From positions 1 through 6,205 of the forward strand of contig JADFYC010000222.1 in assembly GCA_015233295.1 (NCBI GenBank): a stretch of DNA of 6,205 nt, written 5' to 3'. The translations under genes were made by a program, and so were the position numbers. This document shows, piece by piece, positions 1-6,091 of this stretch. Position 1 is the first letter of the stretch; each line of letters opens with the position of its first letter. This stretch comes from Deltaproteobacteria bacterium (GTDB taxonomy: Bacteria; Desulfobacterota; JADFXK01). The notes beneath the pieces are model-generated. The model had not been told where the DNA came from, made no database searches, and saw only the letters and a program-made list of their open reading frames with translations.

Positions 1-23
1 CAAACCTACCGGTAATTCCAATC

Positions 24-338
24 ATGTCTCCTACCTGTGTGGCTATCCTGGATTCAATTCATTATATCCTTAAAGCTGAAAAGATCCTTAAGGCTAAAGA
101 AATCCCGCATGAAATTGTTCCCGTGCCGCGGGAAATCAGTTCCGATTGCGGCATGGCCATTCTATTTGACTGTGCCTTCCTCACAGAACTGCACCGCATT
201 CTGTCTGAAACCGGTATCCGGATCAGGGGGGTCTATCAGAGCCTCAAGTCAGCCCAGGATGGGGAGCGGAATGGCTCAAGATATGTTCCCGTGATTGACC
301 GTCATGACGAACTTTCCCGACCATCCGGCCGACCATGA
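24..338 (+). CDS. DUF3343 family small protein (putative Se/S carrier-like)
   Basis: This 104-residue protein matches the DUF3343 pattern by eye. It has an N-terminal strand and helix (VAILDSIHYILKAEKIL, about residues 6-22), then the hallmark VPVPREISSDCGMAI at 32-46 with conserved Arg37 and Cys42. The family is described as putative Se/S carrier-like and is usually found in anaerobes near selenium or sulfur-transfer genes; its biochemistry is not established. No signal peptide or membrane segment is seen, so it is probably cytosolic. Most members have about 75-90 residues. Here the part after about residue 78 is a polar tail ending in RPSGRP that I do not recognise, encoded partly by an 8-bp direct repeat (CCGACCAT at 317-324 and 329-336). 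Met24 fits the usual family N-terminus, but no Shine-Dalgarno precedes it and the frame stays open to the window edge, so a longer or translationally coupled protein is possible. No selenium gene is visible in the window. Confidence 0.8.
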   Translation: MSPTCVAILDSIHYILKAEKILKAKEIPHEIVPVPREISSDCGMAILFDCAFLTELHRILSETGIRIRGVYQSLKSAQDGERNGSRYVPVIDRHDELSRPSGRP

Positions 339-360
339 TCAATAGTCTGTGGGTGATCAT
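335..360. repeat. 7-bp inverted repeat after the DUF3343 gene
   Basis: ATGATCA (335-341) and TGATCAT (354-360) are perfect inverted copies separated by 12 nt. The left arm overlaps the stop codon of the DUF3343 gene. A further 10-bp palindrome, ATCATATGAT (356-365), overlaps the right arm. The arms are AT-rich and no T-run follows, so this is a weak candidate for an intrinsic terminator. It lies just upstream of the predicted promoter at 377-405, so an operator is equally possible. The role is not established. Confidence 0.35.
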
Positions 361-376
361 ATGATTCAAAAAGCTC

Positions 377-405
377 TTGACATTTCCTGGTGAAAAACTA
401 ATAAG
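377..405 (+). promoter_or_regulatory. Candidate sigma-70 promoter for the polysaccharide genes
   Basis: A perfect -35 hexamer TTGACA (377-382) is followed by a 17-nt spacer and AATAAG (400-405), which matches four of six bases of the -10 consensus. It lies in an AT-rich 122-bp gap, 55 nt upstream of the glycosyltransferase start. The position and spacing are right for a promoter driving the genes from 461 onward. The -10 is imperfect, so the call is moderate. Confidence 0.45.
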
Positions 406-451
406 AAGGGTATCTGAAATAAAGCAGATTTTATAACCGTAGAGGTAGATT

Positions 452-456
452 GAGGA
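452..456 (+). promoter_or_regulatory. Ribosome binding site of the glycosyltransferase
   Basis: GAGGA lies 4 nt before the ATG at 461. The spacing is slightly short. A second purine stretch (AGAGGT, 441-446) lies further upstream. It supports ATG 461 as the start. Confidence 0.5.
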
Positions 457-460
457 TCTG

Positions 461-1405
461 ATGAGCCGAGCCCTTTACATCTGCCATGATAATCCTAATC
501 CTTCGGGCGGCATCCGGGTCCTCTACCGGCACGTGGAGGAGCTTAACCGCGCCGGGTTTAAGGCCGCGGTGGTCCACTTTAAACCCGATTTCAACCCGTC
601 ATGGTTTTCCCACCATGTCCCGGTTATCAATATCTCACAGAAATTGGAACTCTTTCATGACGATTGGATAGTCATTCCCGAAGATCATACCCACGCCATC
701 AACTCCTTTTCCCAGGTCCCGTGCCGCAAGGTAATTTTTTGTCAGAATCATTTTTATGTTTTCAATTCCTTACCTCGGGAAAAGACCTGGTCCGACTTCG
801 GGGTGTCTGAAGTCATGGTCAGCTCGGTGGAAATACTTAAGTTCGTCAAGAAGGTGTTTAATCTTGAGGCTACCCTGGTCCCGGTGGGGATTGACCCTGA
901 GCTTTTTTTCCCAATTCAGGAGGAGCGGAATCCGGCCGTGGCTTTCATGCCCCGCAAAGGGGCCTGGGCGGTCCAAACGGTTAGGGGCATTTTGTGGCAT
1001 CGGGCGCCCCGGTTGAGGTCCGTCAAGTGGGTGCCTATTGACGGCATGACGGAAGGTGAAGCGGCCCGGACCATGCGGCAATGTGCCGTGTTTATGGCTA
1101 CCGGAGTCTTGGAGGGATTCGGACTTCCACCCATCGAGGCCATGGCCAGCGGGTGCATCGTAGTCGGTTTTACCGGCGGCGGCGGCCGGGAGTACGCCCA
1201 TGATGGAAACGGTTTTTGGTGCCCCGACCAGGACCCATTCATTCTAACGGACAGGTTGGAAGATATTTTGACTCTGATTATGGATAATCCGTCTCATCCG
1301 CACCTGGCATCCGTGCGGCAGGCGGGCTTCGAAACAGCTCGACGGTATAGCCTGGAGGCACAGCGTCAGAGTTTGCTTAAATTCTGGGCGCCCCGGTTAT
1401 CCTGA
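461..1405 (+). CDS. GT-B fold glycosyltransferase (GT4-like, group 1)
   Basis: This 314-residue protein is a retaining-type GT-B glycosyltransferase, expected to move a sugar from a nucleotide-sugar donor onto a polysaccharide or lipid-linked acceptor at the cytoplasmic face. The N-terminal domain (about 1-140) begins with a Rossmann strand and the glycine loop PSGGIRVL (14-21). The hinge region carries VPVGIDPELFF (140-150). The C-terminal domain has MPRKG (163-167), where Arg165/Lys166 may take the place of the usual phosphate-binding Arg and Lys. It also holds the diagnostic EGFGLPPIEAMASG (218-231), with the EX7E pair Glu218 and Glu226. No signal peptide or membrane segment is seen. It is rather short for GT4 enzymes, which usually have 350-400 residues, but both lobes are present. 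Two sugar-nucleotide enzyme genes follow on the same strand, supporting a role in surface polysaccharide. Donor and acceptor cannot be told from sequence. Confidence 0.88.
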   Translation: MSRALYICHDNPNPSGGIRVLYRHVEELNRAGFKAAVVHFKPDFNPSWFSHHVPVINISQKLELFHDDWIVIPEDHTHAINSFSQVPCRKVIFCQNHFYVFNSLPREKTWSDFGVSEVMVSSVEILKFVKKVFNLEATLVPVGIDPELFFPIQEERNPAVAFMPRKGAWAVQTVRGILWHRAPRLRSVKWVPIDGMTEGEAARTMRQCAVFMATGVLEGFGLPPIEAMASGCIVVGFTGGGGREYAHDGNGFWCPDQDPFILTDRLEDILTLIMDNPSHPHLASVRQAGFETARRYSLEAQRQSLLKFWAPRLS

Positions 1406-1473
1406 GTCTATCCGGTTTCCTGACCTGGTGATCGGTGGAGACCATGACCGGCACCCAGCTCTGAGATTGAACG

Positions 1474-1480
1474 AAGGAGA
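1474..1480 (+). promoter_or_regulatory. Strong ribosome binding site setting the SDR start at 1488
   Basis: AAGGAGA lies 7 nt before the ATG at 1488. This near-ideal site decides the start over the in-frame GTG at 1428, which has no such sequence and would add 20 residues that do not look like the family. Confidence 0.8.
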
Positions 1481-1487
1481 TTTTTGC

Positions 1488-2483
1488 ATGCAGAATTCTT
1501 ATTATGCCGACTTACCGGTCTTGGTTACCGGCGGGTTGGGTTTTTTGGGCAGTAATTTGATTTTAGAGCTGGTCAAGCTCGGGGCCAGGGTGACGGTGCT
1601 CGACGCCATGTTACCGCTGTATGGTGGTAATTTTTTTAACCTGGAGCCGGTCAAGAACCAGGTGAAAGTAGTCCTGGGAGATATCCGGGATGGGGAAAAG
1701 GTGAAGTCATGTTTGAAGGGTCAGAAATTGGTTTTTCACATTGCCGGTCAGACCTCTCACGTTGATAGTATGACGGACCCGCTGCTGGATATCGACATCA
1801 ATTGCCGCGGGAATATGATTTTTTTTCTGGCCTGCCTGGAGGAATGCCCGGATGCCCGGATCGTCTATGCCGGGACGCGCGGTCAATACGGAAAGCTCAA
1901 ATATACCCCGGTGGATGAGGAACATCCCATGGACCCCTCCGACATTTACGGAATCAATAAAATGGCCGGGGAGAAATACTTTCTACTGCTGGGGCAGAAA
2001 CGGGGGATGGCCGTGACCTCATTACGGATAAATAACACTTACGGACCCCGACATCAAATGAAACACGGGAAATACGGCATCCTCAACTGGTTCGTCAGAT
2101 TGGCTATGGATGGACAGGCTCTTCCGGTTTTCGGCGAAGGAAGCCAGTTGCGTGACTATAATTACATCGATGATGTCACGGCCGCTTTTTTGCTGGCCGG
2201 CGAAAGAGAAGAAGCAATCGGTGAAGTGTTTAATCTGGGTTGTGGTGAACCGGTGACATTTCGTCGGATGGTGGAAATGATCGTGGCTCAGGCCGGTTCC
2301 GGGACCATTAATACCGTTCCCTGGCCGGAAGAGCGGAAGCAGATCGAAGTTGGAGACTATGTAGCTGATTTTTCTAAGATCGAGCGTCTCCTGGGCTGGC
2401 GTCCCCAGGCTTCCCTGACTCAGGGGCTGGACAAGACAATCGCCTACTATCGTCAATACAAAGAGCACTACTGGGCGGGATGA
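1488..2483 (+). CDS. NAD-dependent nucleotide-sugar epimerase/dehydratase (extended SDR)
   Basis: This 331-residue cytosolic enzyme belongs to the extended short-chain dehydrogenase/reductase family acting on nucleotide sugars. The Rossmann motif TGGLGFLG spans 14-21 (Gly15, Gly18, Gly21). Asp39, at the end of strand 2, should bind the adenosine ribose and favours NAD, and GDIRD (64-68) follows. The catalytic region has AGTRGQYG (128-135, Thr130 as the Ser/Thr) and the YxxxK pair Tyr154 and Lys158 in YGINK. NNTYGPR (182-188) and RDYNYIDDV (222-230) are typical of substrate-binding segments in UDP-glucose 4-epimerase-like members. Length is normal for the family. The ATG at 1488 is chosen because of its strong Shine-Dalgarno and because the glycine motif then sits about 14 residues in. 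It starts 82 bp after the glycosyltransferase and precedes rmlB. A 4-epimerase or related activity is likely, but the exact sugar cannot be named. Confidence 0.85.
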   Translation: MQNSYYADLPVLVTGGLGFLGSNLILELVKLGARVTVLDAMLPLYGGNFFNLEPVKNQVKVVLGDIRDGEKVKSCLKGQKLVFHIAGQTSHVDSMTDPLLDIDINCRGNMIFFLACLEECPDARIVYAGTRGQYGKLKYTPVDEEHPMDPSDIYGINKMAGEKYFLLLGQKRGMAVTSLRINNTYGPRHQMKHGKYGILNWFVRLAMDGQALPVFGEGSQLRDYNYIDDVTAAFLLAGEREEAIGEVFNLGCGEPVTFRRMVEMIVAQAGSGTINTVPWPEERKQIEVGDYVADFSKIERLLGWRPQASLTQGLDKTIAYYRQYKEHYWAG

Positions 2484-2572
2484 GCTTGTTACTTGTTGCA
2501 GGTTACTGGTTTTCTTAAACGAATAACGGACAATTGGCTTCGGGTGCTCAGGAAGGGCGCTAATTTTGGGTG

Positions 2573-2581
2573 TGTTAATAT
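2573..2581 (+). promoter_or_regulatory. Possible extended -10 promoter before rmlB
   Basis: TGT followed by TAATAT gives an extended -10 element (TGn plus four of six matches) about 50 nt before the rmlB start, inside an AT-rich stretch that continues as TATAT. No convincing -35 is seen. The 141-bp gap at 2484-2624 also holds two copies of GTTACT (2488-2493 and 2502-2507) and no clear terminator. rmlB may therefore have its own promoter in addition to read-through from upstream. Confidence 0.25.
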
Positions 2582-2618
2582 ATATCGCCAGTGGGATATT
2601 TCTTGCCCCTAGAACGTT

Positions 2619-2623
2619 GAGGA
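2619..2623 (+). promoter_or_regulatory. Ribosome binding site of rmlB
   Basis: GAGGA lies 7 nt before the ATG at 2631 but only 1 nt before the in-frame GTG at 2625. The spacing decides for ATG 2631, which also gives the usual MKLLITGG N-terminus. Confidence 0.7.
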
Positions 2624-2630
2624 TGTGTTT

Positions 2631-3668
2631 ATGAAGCTCCTTATAACCGGAGGCTGCGGATTTATTGGGGCCAATTTCATCCGGTATCTCCTAAATAAAT
2701 ATGCAGATTACCAGATTGTGAACCTGGATAAATTGACCTACGCCGGAAACCTGGAGAACCTCGCCGGACTGGAGGAGGAATCGGGTGGCCGCTACACTTT
2801 CGTCAGGGGTGATATCCGCGACGCCACCCTGATCGCAGAATTACTGGGCCGGGAGATAGACGTGGTGGTTAATTTCGCGGCGGAATCCCATGTGGACCGG
2901 AGCATCGAGGACGCCTCGGTCTTTGTCCGGACCAACGTGGAAGGAACCCAGGTATTGCTGGAAGCGGCGCGGAAAAGCGGGGTGGGGCTGTATGTCCAGA
3001 TATCCACAGATGAAGTCTATGGCTCTCTCGGCCCGTCCGGCGCCTTTTCCGAAAAAACGCCATTAGATCCCAGAAGCCCGTACTCGGCCAGTAAGGCCGC
3101 GGCCGACTTGTTGGTTCAGGCCTATGCCCACACTTATGGACTTCCGATATTGATTACACGGTGTTCGAATAATTACGGGCCATTTCAATTCCCGGAAAAG
3201 CTCATTCCGCTAATGCTGACTAATGCCTTAGAAGGGCTGCCCTTACCGGTTTACGGGGATGGGCTGAATGTGCGGGATTGGATCTACGTGGGTGATCACT
3301 GCCGCGGCGTGGACCTGATTATCCATCATGGGAAAAAGGGTGAGGTCTACAATCTAGGTGGGGCCAGTGAATTGACTAATCTAGATCTAGTGGGGGCCTT
3401 GTTACGGGAACTGGCGATTCAGAAGGGTCACCAGCCGGGCTACTATGACGGATTGATTAAGTTCGTTACCGACAGACTCGGTCATGACCGGCGTTATGCC
3501 ATGGATTTTACAAAAATTCAGACTGAATTGGGGTGGACCCCCGGCTACACTTTGGCCCAGGGGATGAAAGAGACCGTGGCCTGGTATCTTCAAAACGAGG
3601 CCTGGTGGAGGCGGATCAAGACGGGTGAGTACCTTGATTACTATCAACGGATGTACGCCGGCAGGTGA
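2631..3668 (+). CDS. rmlB: dTDP-glucose 4,6-dehydratase RmlB
   Basis: This 345-residue cytosolic enzyme converts dTDP-glucose to dTDP-4-keto-6-deoxyglucose using bound NAD. This is the second step toward dTDP-L-rhamnose and the branch point for other dTDP-deoxysugars. The motifs are essentially canonical: TGGCGFIG (6-13), LDKLTYAGN (32-40), GDIRD (60-64), and NFAAESHVDRSI (81-92). The catalytic STDEVYG (125-131) has Asp127 and Glu128, the acid/base pair that separates RmlB from plain epimerases. YSASK (151-155), NNYGPFQFPEKLIP (180-193), RDWIYVGDH (215-223) and GHDRRYA (284-290) follow. The last motif is usually preceded by Arg-Pro; here Leu283 replaces the proline. Length matches the family (about 340-360). 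RmlA, RmlC and RmlD are absent from the window, so the end product may be rhamnose or another deoxysugar. Its stop overlaps the possible GTG start of the downstream kinase. Confidence 0.95.
   Translation: MKLLITGGCGFIGANFIRYLLNKYADYQIVNLDKLTYAGNLENLAGLEEESGGRYTFVRGDIRDATLIAELLGREIDVVVNFAAESHVDRSIEDASVFVRTNVEGTQVLLEAARKSGVGLYVQISTDEVYGSLGPSGAFSEKTPLDPRSPYSASKAAADLLVQAYAHTYGLPILITRCSNNYGPFQFPEKLIPLMLTNALEGLPLPVYGDGLNVRDWIYVGDHCRGVDLIIHHGKKGEVYNLGGASELTNLDLVGALLRELAIQKGHQPGYYDGLIKFVTDRLGHDRRYAMDFTKIQTELGWTPGYTLAQGMKETVAWYLQNEAWWRRIKTGEYLDYYQRMYAGR
3663..3668 (+). promoter_or_regulatory. rmlB/kinase junction: overlapping GTGA and possible SD
   Basis: GTGA at 3665-3668 joins a possible GTG start of the kinase to the rmlB stop TGA, a 4-base overlap typical of translational coupling. 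The same bases read AGGTGA (3663-3668), which could serve as a Shine-Dalgarno for the in-frame ATG at 3680, although the 11-nt spacing is long. Either way, translation of the kinase is probably linked to that of rmlB. Confidence 0.5.
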
Positions 3669-4789
3669 CGGATCCTATTATGGATGATAACGAATCCAAC
3701 ATTATTATAAATAACATACTGGAGAGTATGAGTGACGGCCTGATTGTCATCCTGCCCGACGGGAGTATTCCCGTGGTCAACGAGGCCGCTCTGATCATCT
3801 TGGGCCATCGGCGAGAGGAGTATACCAACGCAGGTTGGGGAGAAATTTTCCTCAGCTCCGGGGAGAATCTTGAGTTCAATCAAGTCCTGATTGATGTCAT
3901 TTACGACAAGAAGTTAAATTACTATAAAGAAACATTGTACGTTACACCACAGGGCCAAATGAAACACCTGGGTATCACCACTTCCTACCTGCGGGATCTG
4001 ACTAGCCAGGACCAGCACATCGGGATTGTTCTGCTGATTAAAGACGTGACCGAACTGGTGAAATTACGCCGGGAAGAACAGGCCTATGTGGAAGAGCTGC
4101 GGCTACAGGATAAAGAGCGAATCGAGAACCTGAATCAAATCGCCATGAGTGTGGCCCATGAAATAAGAAATCCGGCCGCCTCCATCGGGGGATTCGCTAA
4201 TTTGATGTTGCGGAAGTTGCCTCCCGACGGCCCTTACCGGGCTTATCTGGAGAATATTCTGGCCGGGTCTAAGAGGTTGGAGCAAATCGTCCGGTTGGTG
4301 GGTGAATATGCCGAGATTCCGAATCCGCGACCGGCTCTGATCCTGCTTGAAGATCTGGTCAAGGCCGCGGTCTTGGAACTTTATGTCCGACCGGACCTTG
4401 AGTCCAGGATTGCCCTGGTTGTGGTAGTGGATGAAGACGTCGAAGTATATGCCGATCGGCATTTGATGTTGCGGGTTTTAGATATCCTATTCCAGAATGC
4501 CTGCGAGGCCATTCCCCAAGACGGGACGATCACCATCGAGGGCAAGAAGATCGATAAAAAGTCCACTCTGTCCGTTACTGATACCGGAGTGGGGATCAAA
4601 CAGGGTGATATCCCTTTTATTTTCAATCCATTTTTTAGCACCAGGCCGCTCTCCGTGGGCATGGGTCTGACAATAGCCCGAAAAATTATCTTCGACCACA
4701 AAGGCTCGATCAATTTAGAAAGCCGGCCCAATCAGGGCACTTCTGTCCTCATCTCACTTCCTGCCACTCCACCGGTCAACGAGCTATAA
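3665..4789 (+). CDS. Soluble PAS-domain sensor histidine kinase, orphan
   Basis: This protein has 374 residues from GTG 3665, or 369 from ATG 3680; the start is undecided. A PAS domain spans about 13-130, with the typical opening ILESMSDGLIVILPDGSI and closing IVLLIKDVTEL. A charged coiled-coil-like linker (about 131-158) leads to the HisKA domain with the H-box AHEIRNP (164-170). His165 is the expected phosphorylation site, and Glu166 and Asn169 the phosphotransfer/phosphatase residues. The HATPase_c domain has the N-box LFQNACEAI (275-283, Asn278), the G1 box DTGVGI (306-311), an F-box-like NPFF (321-324) and the G2 box GMGL (332-335). No transmembrane segment or signal peptide is seen, so it senses a cytoplasmic cue through PAS; no cofactor residue can be identified. 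No response regulator or receiver domain is in the window, so its partner lies elsewhere. Its junction with rmlB suggests co-expression with the polysaccharide genes. Confidence 0.92.
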   Translation: MTDPIMDDNESNIIINNILESMSDGLIVILPDGSIPVVNEAALIILGHRREEYTNAGWGEIFLSSGENLEFNQVLIDVIYDKKLNYYKETLYVTPQGQMKHLGITTSYLRDLTSQDQHIGIVLLIKDVTELVKLRREEQAYVEELRLQDKERIENLNQIAMSVAHEIRNPAASIGGFANLMLRKLPPDGPYRAYLENILAGSKRLEQIVRLVGEYAEIPNPRPALILLEDLVKAAVLELYVRPDLESRIALVVVVDEDVEVYADRHLMLRVLDILFQNACEAIPQDGTITIEGKKIDKKSTLSVTDTGVGIKQGDIPFIFNPFFSTRPLSVGMGLTIARKIIFDHKGSINLESRPNQGTSVLISLPATPPVNEL

Positions 4790-4792
4790 TGA

Positions 4793-6091
4793 TCAATTCT
4801 CTCTCCTAAGCCTCAAAAATTTTTCCATATACTTAAAATCAATGCTTACATCAACCTCGGCCAAACCCTTCTTGATCAGATGGGCGTTAACAAATGTTTT
4901 ATTCTTCAGGTAGACATATCCCCGATCAGAGGCATTCGTGCCGCCCGATTCTAATTCATGCTTCAGGTATACTTTTTTCCCTTTTACCTTTTCCGTCAAG
5001 AATTCAATGGCTTTTTCGCGAGTCTCAGGATCTTCAGCCAGGCCGGTCAGCTTTACTTTAATGTGACTGGTGCCGTCATTCAGCAATAACACCGTGGGAG
5101 AAATAATCTCGGATACCGTGAAGTATTGATGGTTCGCAGAAGAGTTATGGTCAACTTTAGAACCAAAATTGAGTTTCTTCGGATCCACTTTCTTGTCAAA
5201 CTTGATGGGATCAACGAATATATAAGGTAATTTTTGGATGTTGCCGGCAAAATCATTTTGAAATTTTTCCGGCCGGATTATTTTAAAATTTGCATTTTGA
5301 AAAATGCCTGGTTGTTTGAGACCGACCTTTTCTTCGATTATCGGTAGGAATTCGTCGTTGATCTCATAACCGATAGAATTCCGGTCTAAATTTTTTGCGG
5401 CCAGAATAGTTGTTCCGCTGCCGAGAAATGGGTCGAGCACCGTGTCTCCCGTAAAGCTAAACATCTTGATCAGGCGTCTGGGTAATTCTTCCGGGAACAT
5501 AGCCAGATGTTTATTCTGTTTATCACCCGGAAAATTCCAATGCCCGGTAAAATATTGATTCCACTCTTCCGGGGTCATTTTAGATGCTTCTTTCGTCTCT
5601 GCCTCGACGTTTGGACCGGTGCCGTATTTTTTAAAAACCAAGATGAACTCATAGTCTAATTTTATAATTCCATTGCGGGGATAAGGATATGAGCCCATGA
5701 TGACCGCCCCGCCGGAAGTGTTGCAGGTTGTTACCTTTTGCCATATAATCGCCCCCATATAATCGAAACCGGAACTTTCACAGAATTTGATGATCTCTGT
5801 CCGGATCGGCATTACTTTATATCTTCCATAATAAACAGACCGGGCAAATTGATCTCCGATATTGACGCACAAACGGCAACCTTCGGATAGAACCCTTTGA
5901 CATTCAGACCAGACCAAATTGAGATTGTTGATATATGCTTCGTAAGTGTCATTGAAGCCTATCTGGTCTCCGCCGCCGTAATCTTTAAGTTGCCAGTAGG
6001 GCGGAGATGTTACGACGAGATGTACGCTTTTATCTGAGATCTCTCCCATGCGCCTGGAATCACCAATGACGATTTTATGAAGGGTTTTCAC
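4793..6091 (-). CDS. Beta-class DNA methyltransferase (probably N4-cytosine) with C-terminal SNase-like domain
   Basis: This 432-residue protein transfers a methyl group from S-adenosylmethionine to an exocyclic amino group in DNA. Catalytic motif IV, TSPPYW (28-33), lies near the N-terminus. SAM-binding motif I, DPFLGSGTT (220-228), follows much later, with GYEIN (241-245) after it. This IV-before-I order marks the beta class. The SPPY form is typical of m4C enzymes, though m6A cannot be excluded. The middle part (about 85-190) probably reads the target sequence. The methyltransferase ends near residue 258. A linker (259-320) leads to an extra domain (321-432) resembling staphylococcal nuclease. 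The GTG start at 6091 has AAGGAG (6097-6102) 5 nt upstream. The gene is visibly more AT-rich than its neighbours, and its stop lies 3 bp from the kinase stop with opposite orientation, suggesting acquisition. No restriction enzyme is seen, so it may be solitary or have a partner beyond the window. Confidence 0.9.
   Translation of the reverse strand: MKTLHKIVIGDSRRMGEISDKSVHLVVTSPPYWQLKDYGGGDQIGFNDTYEAYINNLNLVWSECQRVLSEGCRLCVNIGDQFARSVYYGRYKVMPIRTEIIKFCESSGFDYMGAIIWQKVTTCNTSGGAVIMGSYPYPRNGIIKLDYEFILVFKKYGTGPNVEAETKEASKMTPEEWNQYFTGHWNFPGDKQNKHLAMFPEELPRRLIKMFSFTGDTVLDPFLGSGTTILAAKNLDRNSIGYEINDEFLPIIEEKVGLKQPGIFQNANFKIIRPEKFQNDFAGNIQKLPYIFVDPIKFDKKVDPKKLNFGSKVDHNSSANHQYFTVSEIISPTVLLLNDGTSHIKVKLTGLAEDPETREKAIEFLTEKVKGKKVYLKHELESGGTNASDRGYVYLKNKTFVNAHLIKKGLAEVDVSIDFKYMEKFLRLRREN
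4796..5131 (-). other. SNase-like (thermonuclease/OB-fold) domain of the methyltransferase
   Basis: Residues 321-432 follow the staphylococcal nuclease pattern. A beta-strand run (322-351, FTVSEI through KVKLTGL) leads to DPETREKAIEFL (354-365), KGKKVYLKHEL (370-380), DRGYVYL (389-395) and FVNAHLIKKGLAEV (400-413). The last segment is the clearest match to the family's VNxxLVxxGLAxV helix. In a by-eye alignment, the nuclease Asp21 falls on Pro332, Arg35 on Lys347, and Asp40 on Glu353 or Ala352. Glu43 may be kept as Glu356 and Arg87 as Arg390. Catalysis is therefore doubtful, and the domain may instead bind nucleic acid. The assignment is by pattern only. Confidence 0.7.

Noticed and set aside
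770..1242. Antisense open frames of 108 and 143 codons inside the glycosyltransferase gene
   Set aside because: They lie opposite a gene with clear GT-B motifs, have no recognisable domain, and have Pro/Gly/His-rich composition typical of shadow frames.
1428..1487. Longer SDR start at GTG 1428
   Set aside because: No Shine-Dalgarno, and the extra 20 residues do not fit the family; ATG 1488 has AAGGAGA at ideal spacing.
1406..1487. Terminator or small gene between the glycosyltransferase and the SDR
   Set aside because: No stable hairpin with a T-run and no short frame with a ribosome binding site; it is best read as an ordinary leader.
2022..2468. Antisense open frame of 148 codons in the epimerase gene
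   Set aside because: It shadows a well-supported SDR gene and shows no protein family pattern.
2625..2630. GTG 2625 as the rmlB start
   Set aside because: The ribosome binding site would be only 1 nt away; ATG 2631 has 7-nt spacing and the canonical N-terminus.
4780..4810. Bidirectional terminator between the convergent genes
   Set aside because: Only 3 bp separate the stop codons, and no GC-rich hairpin with T-runs is seen.
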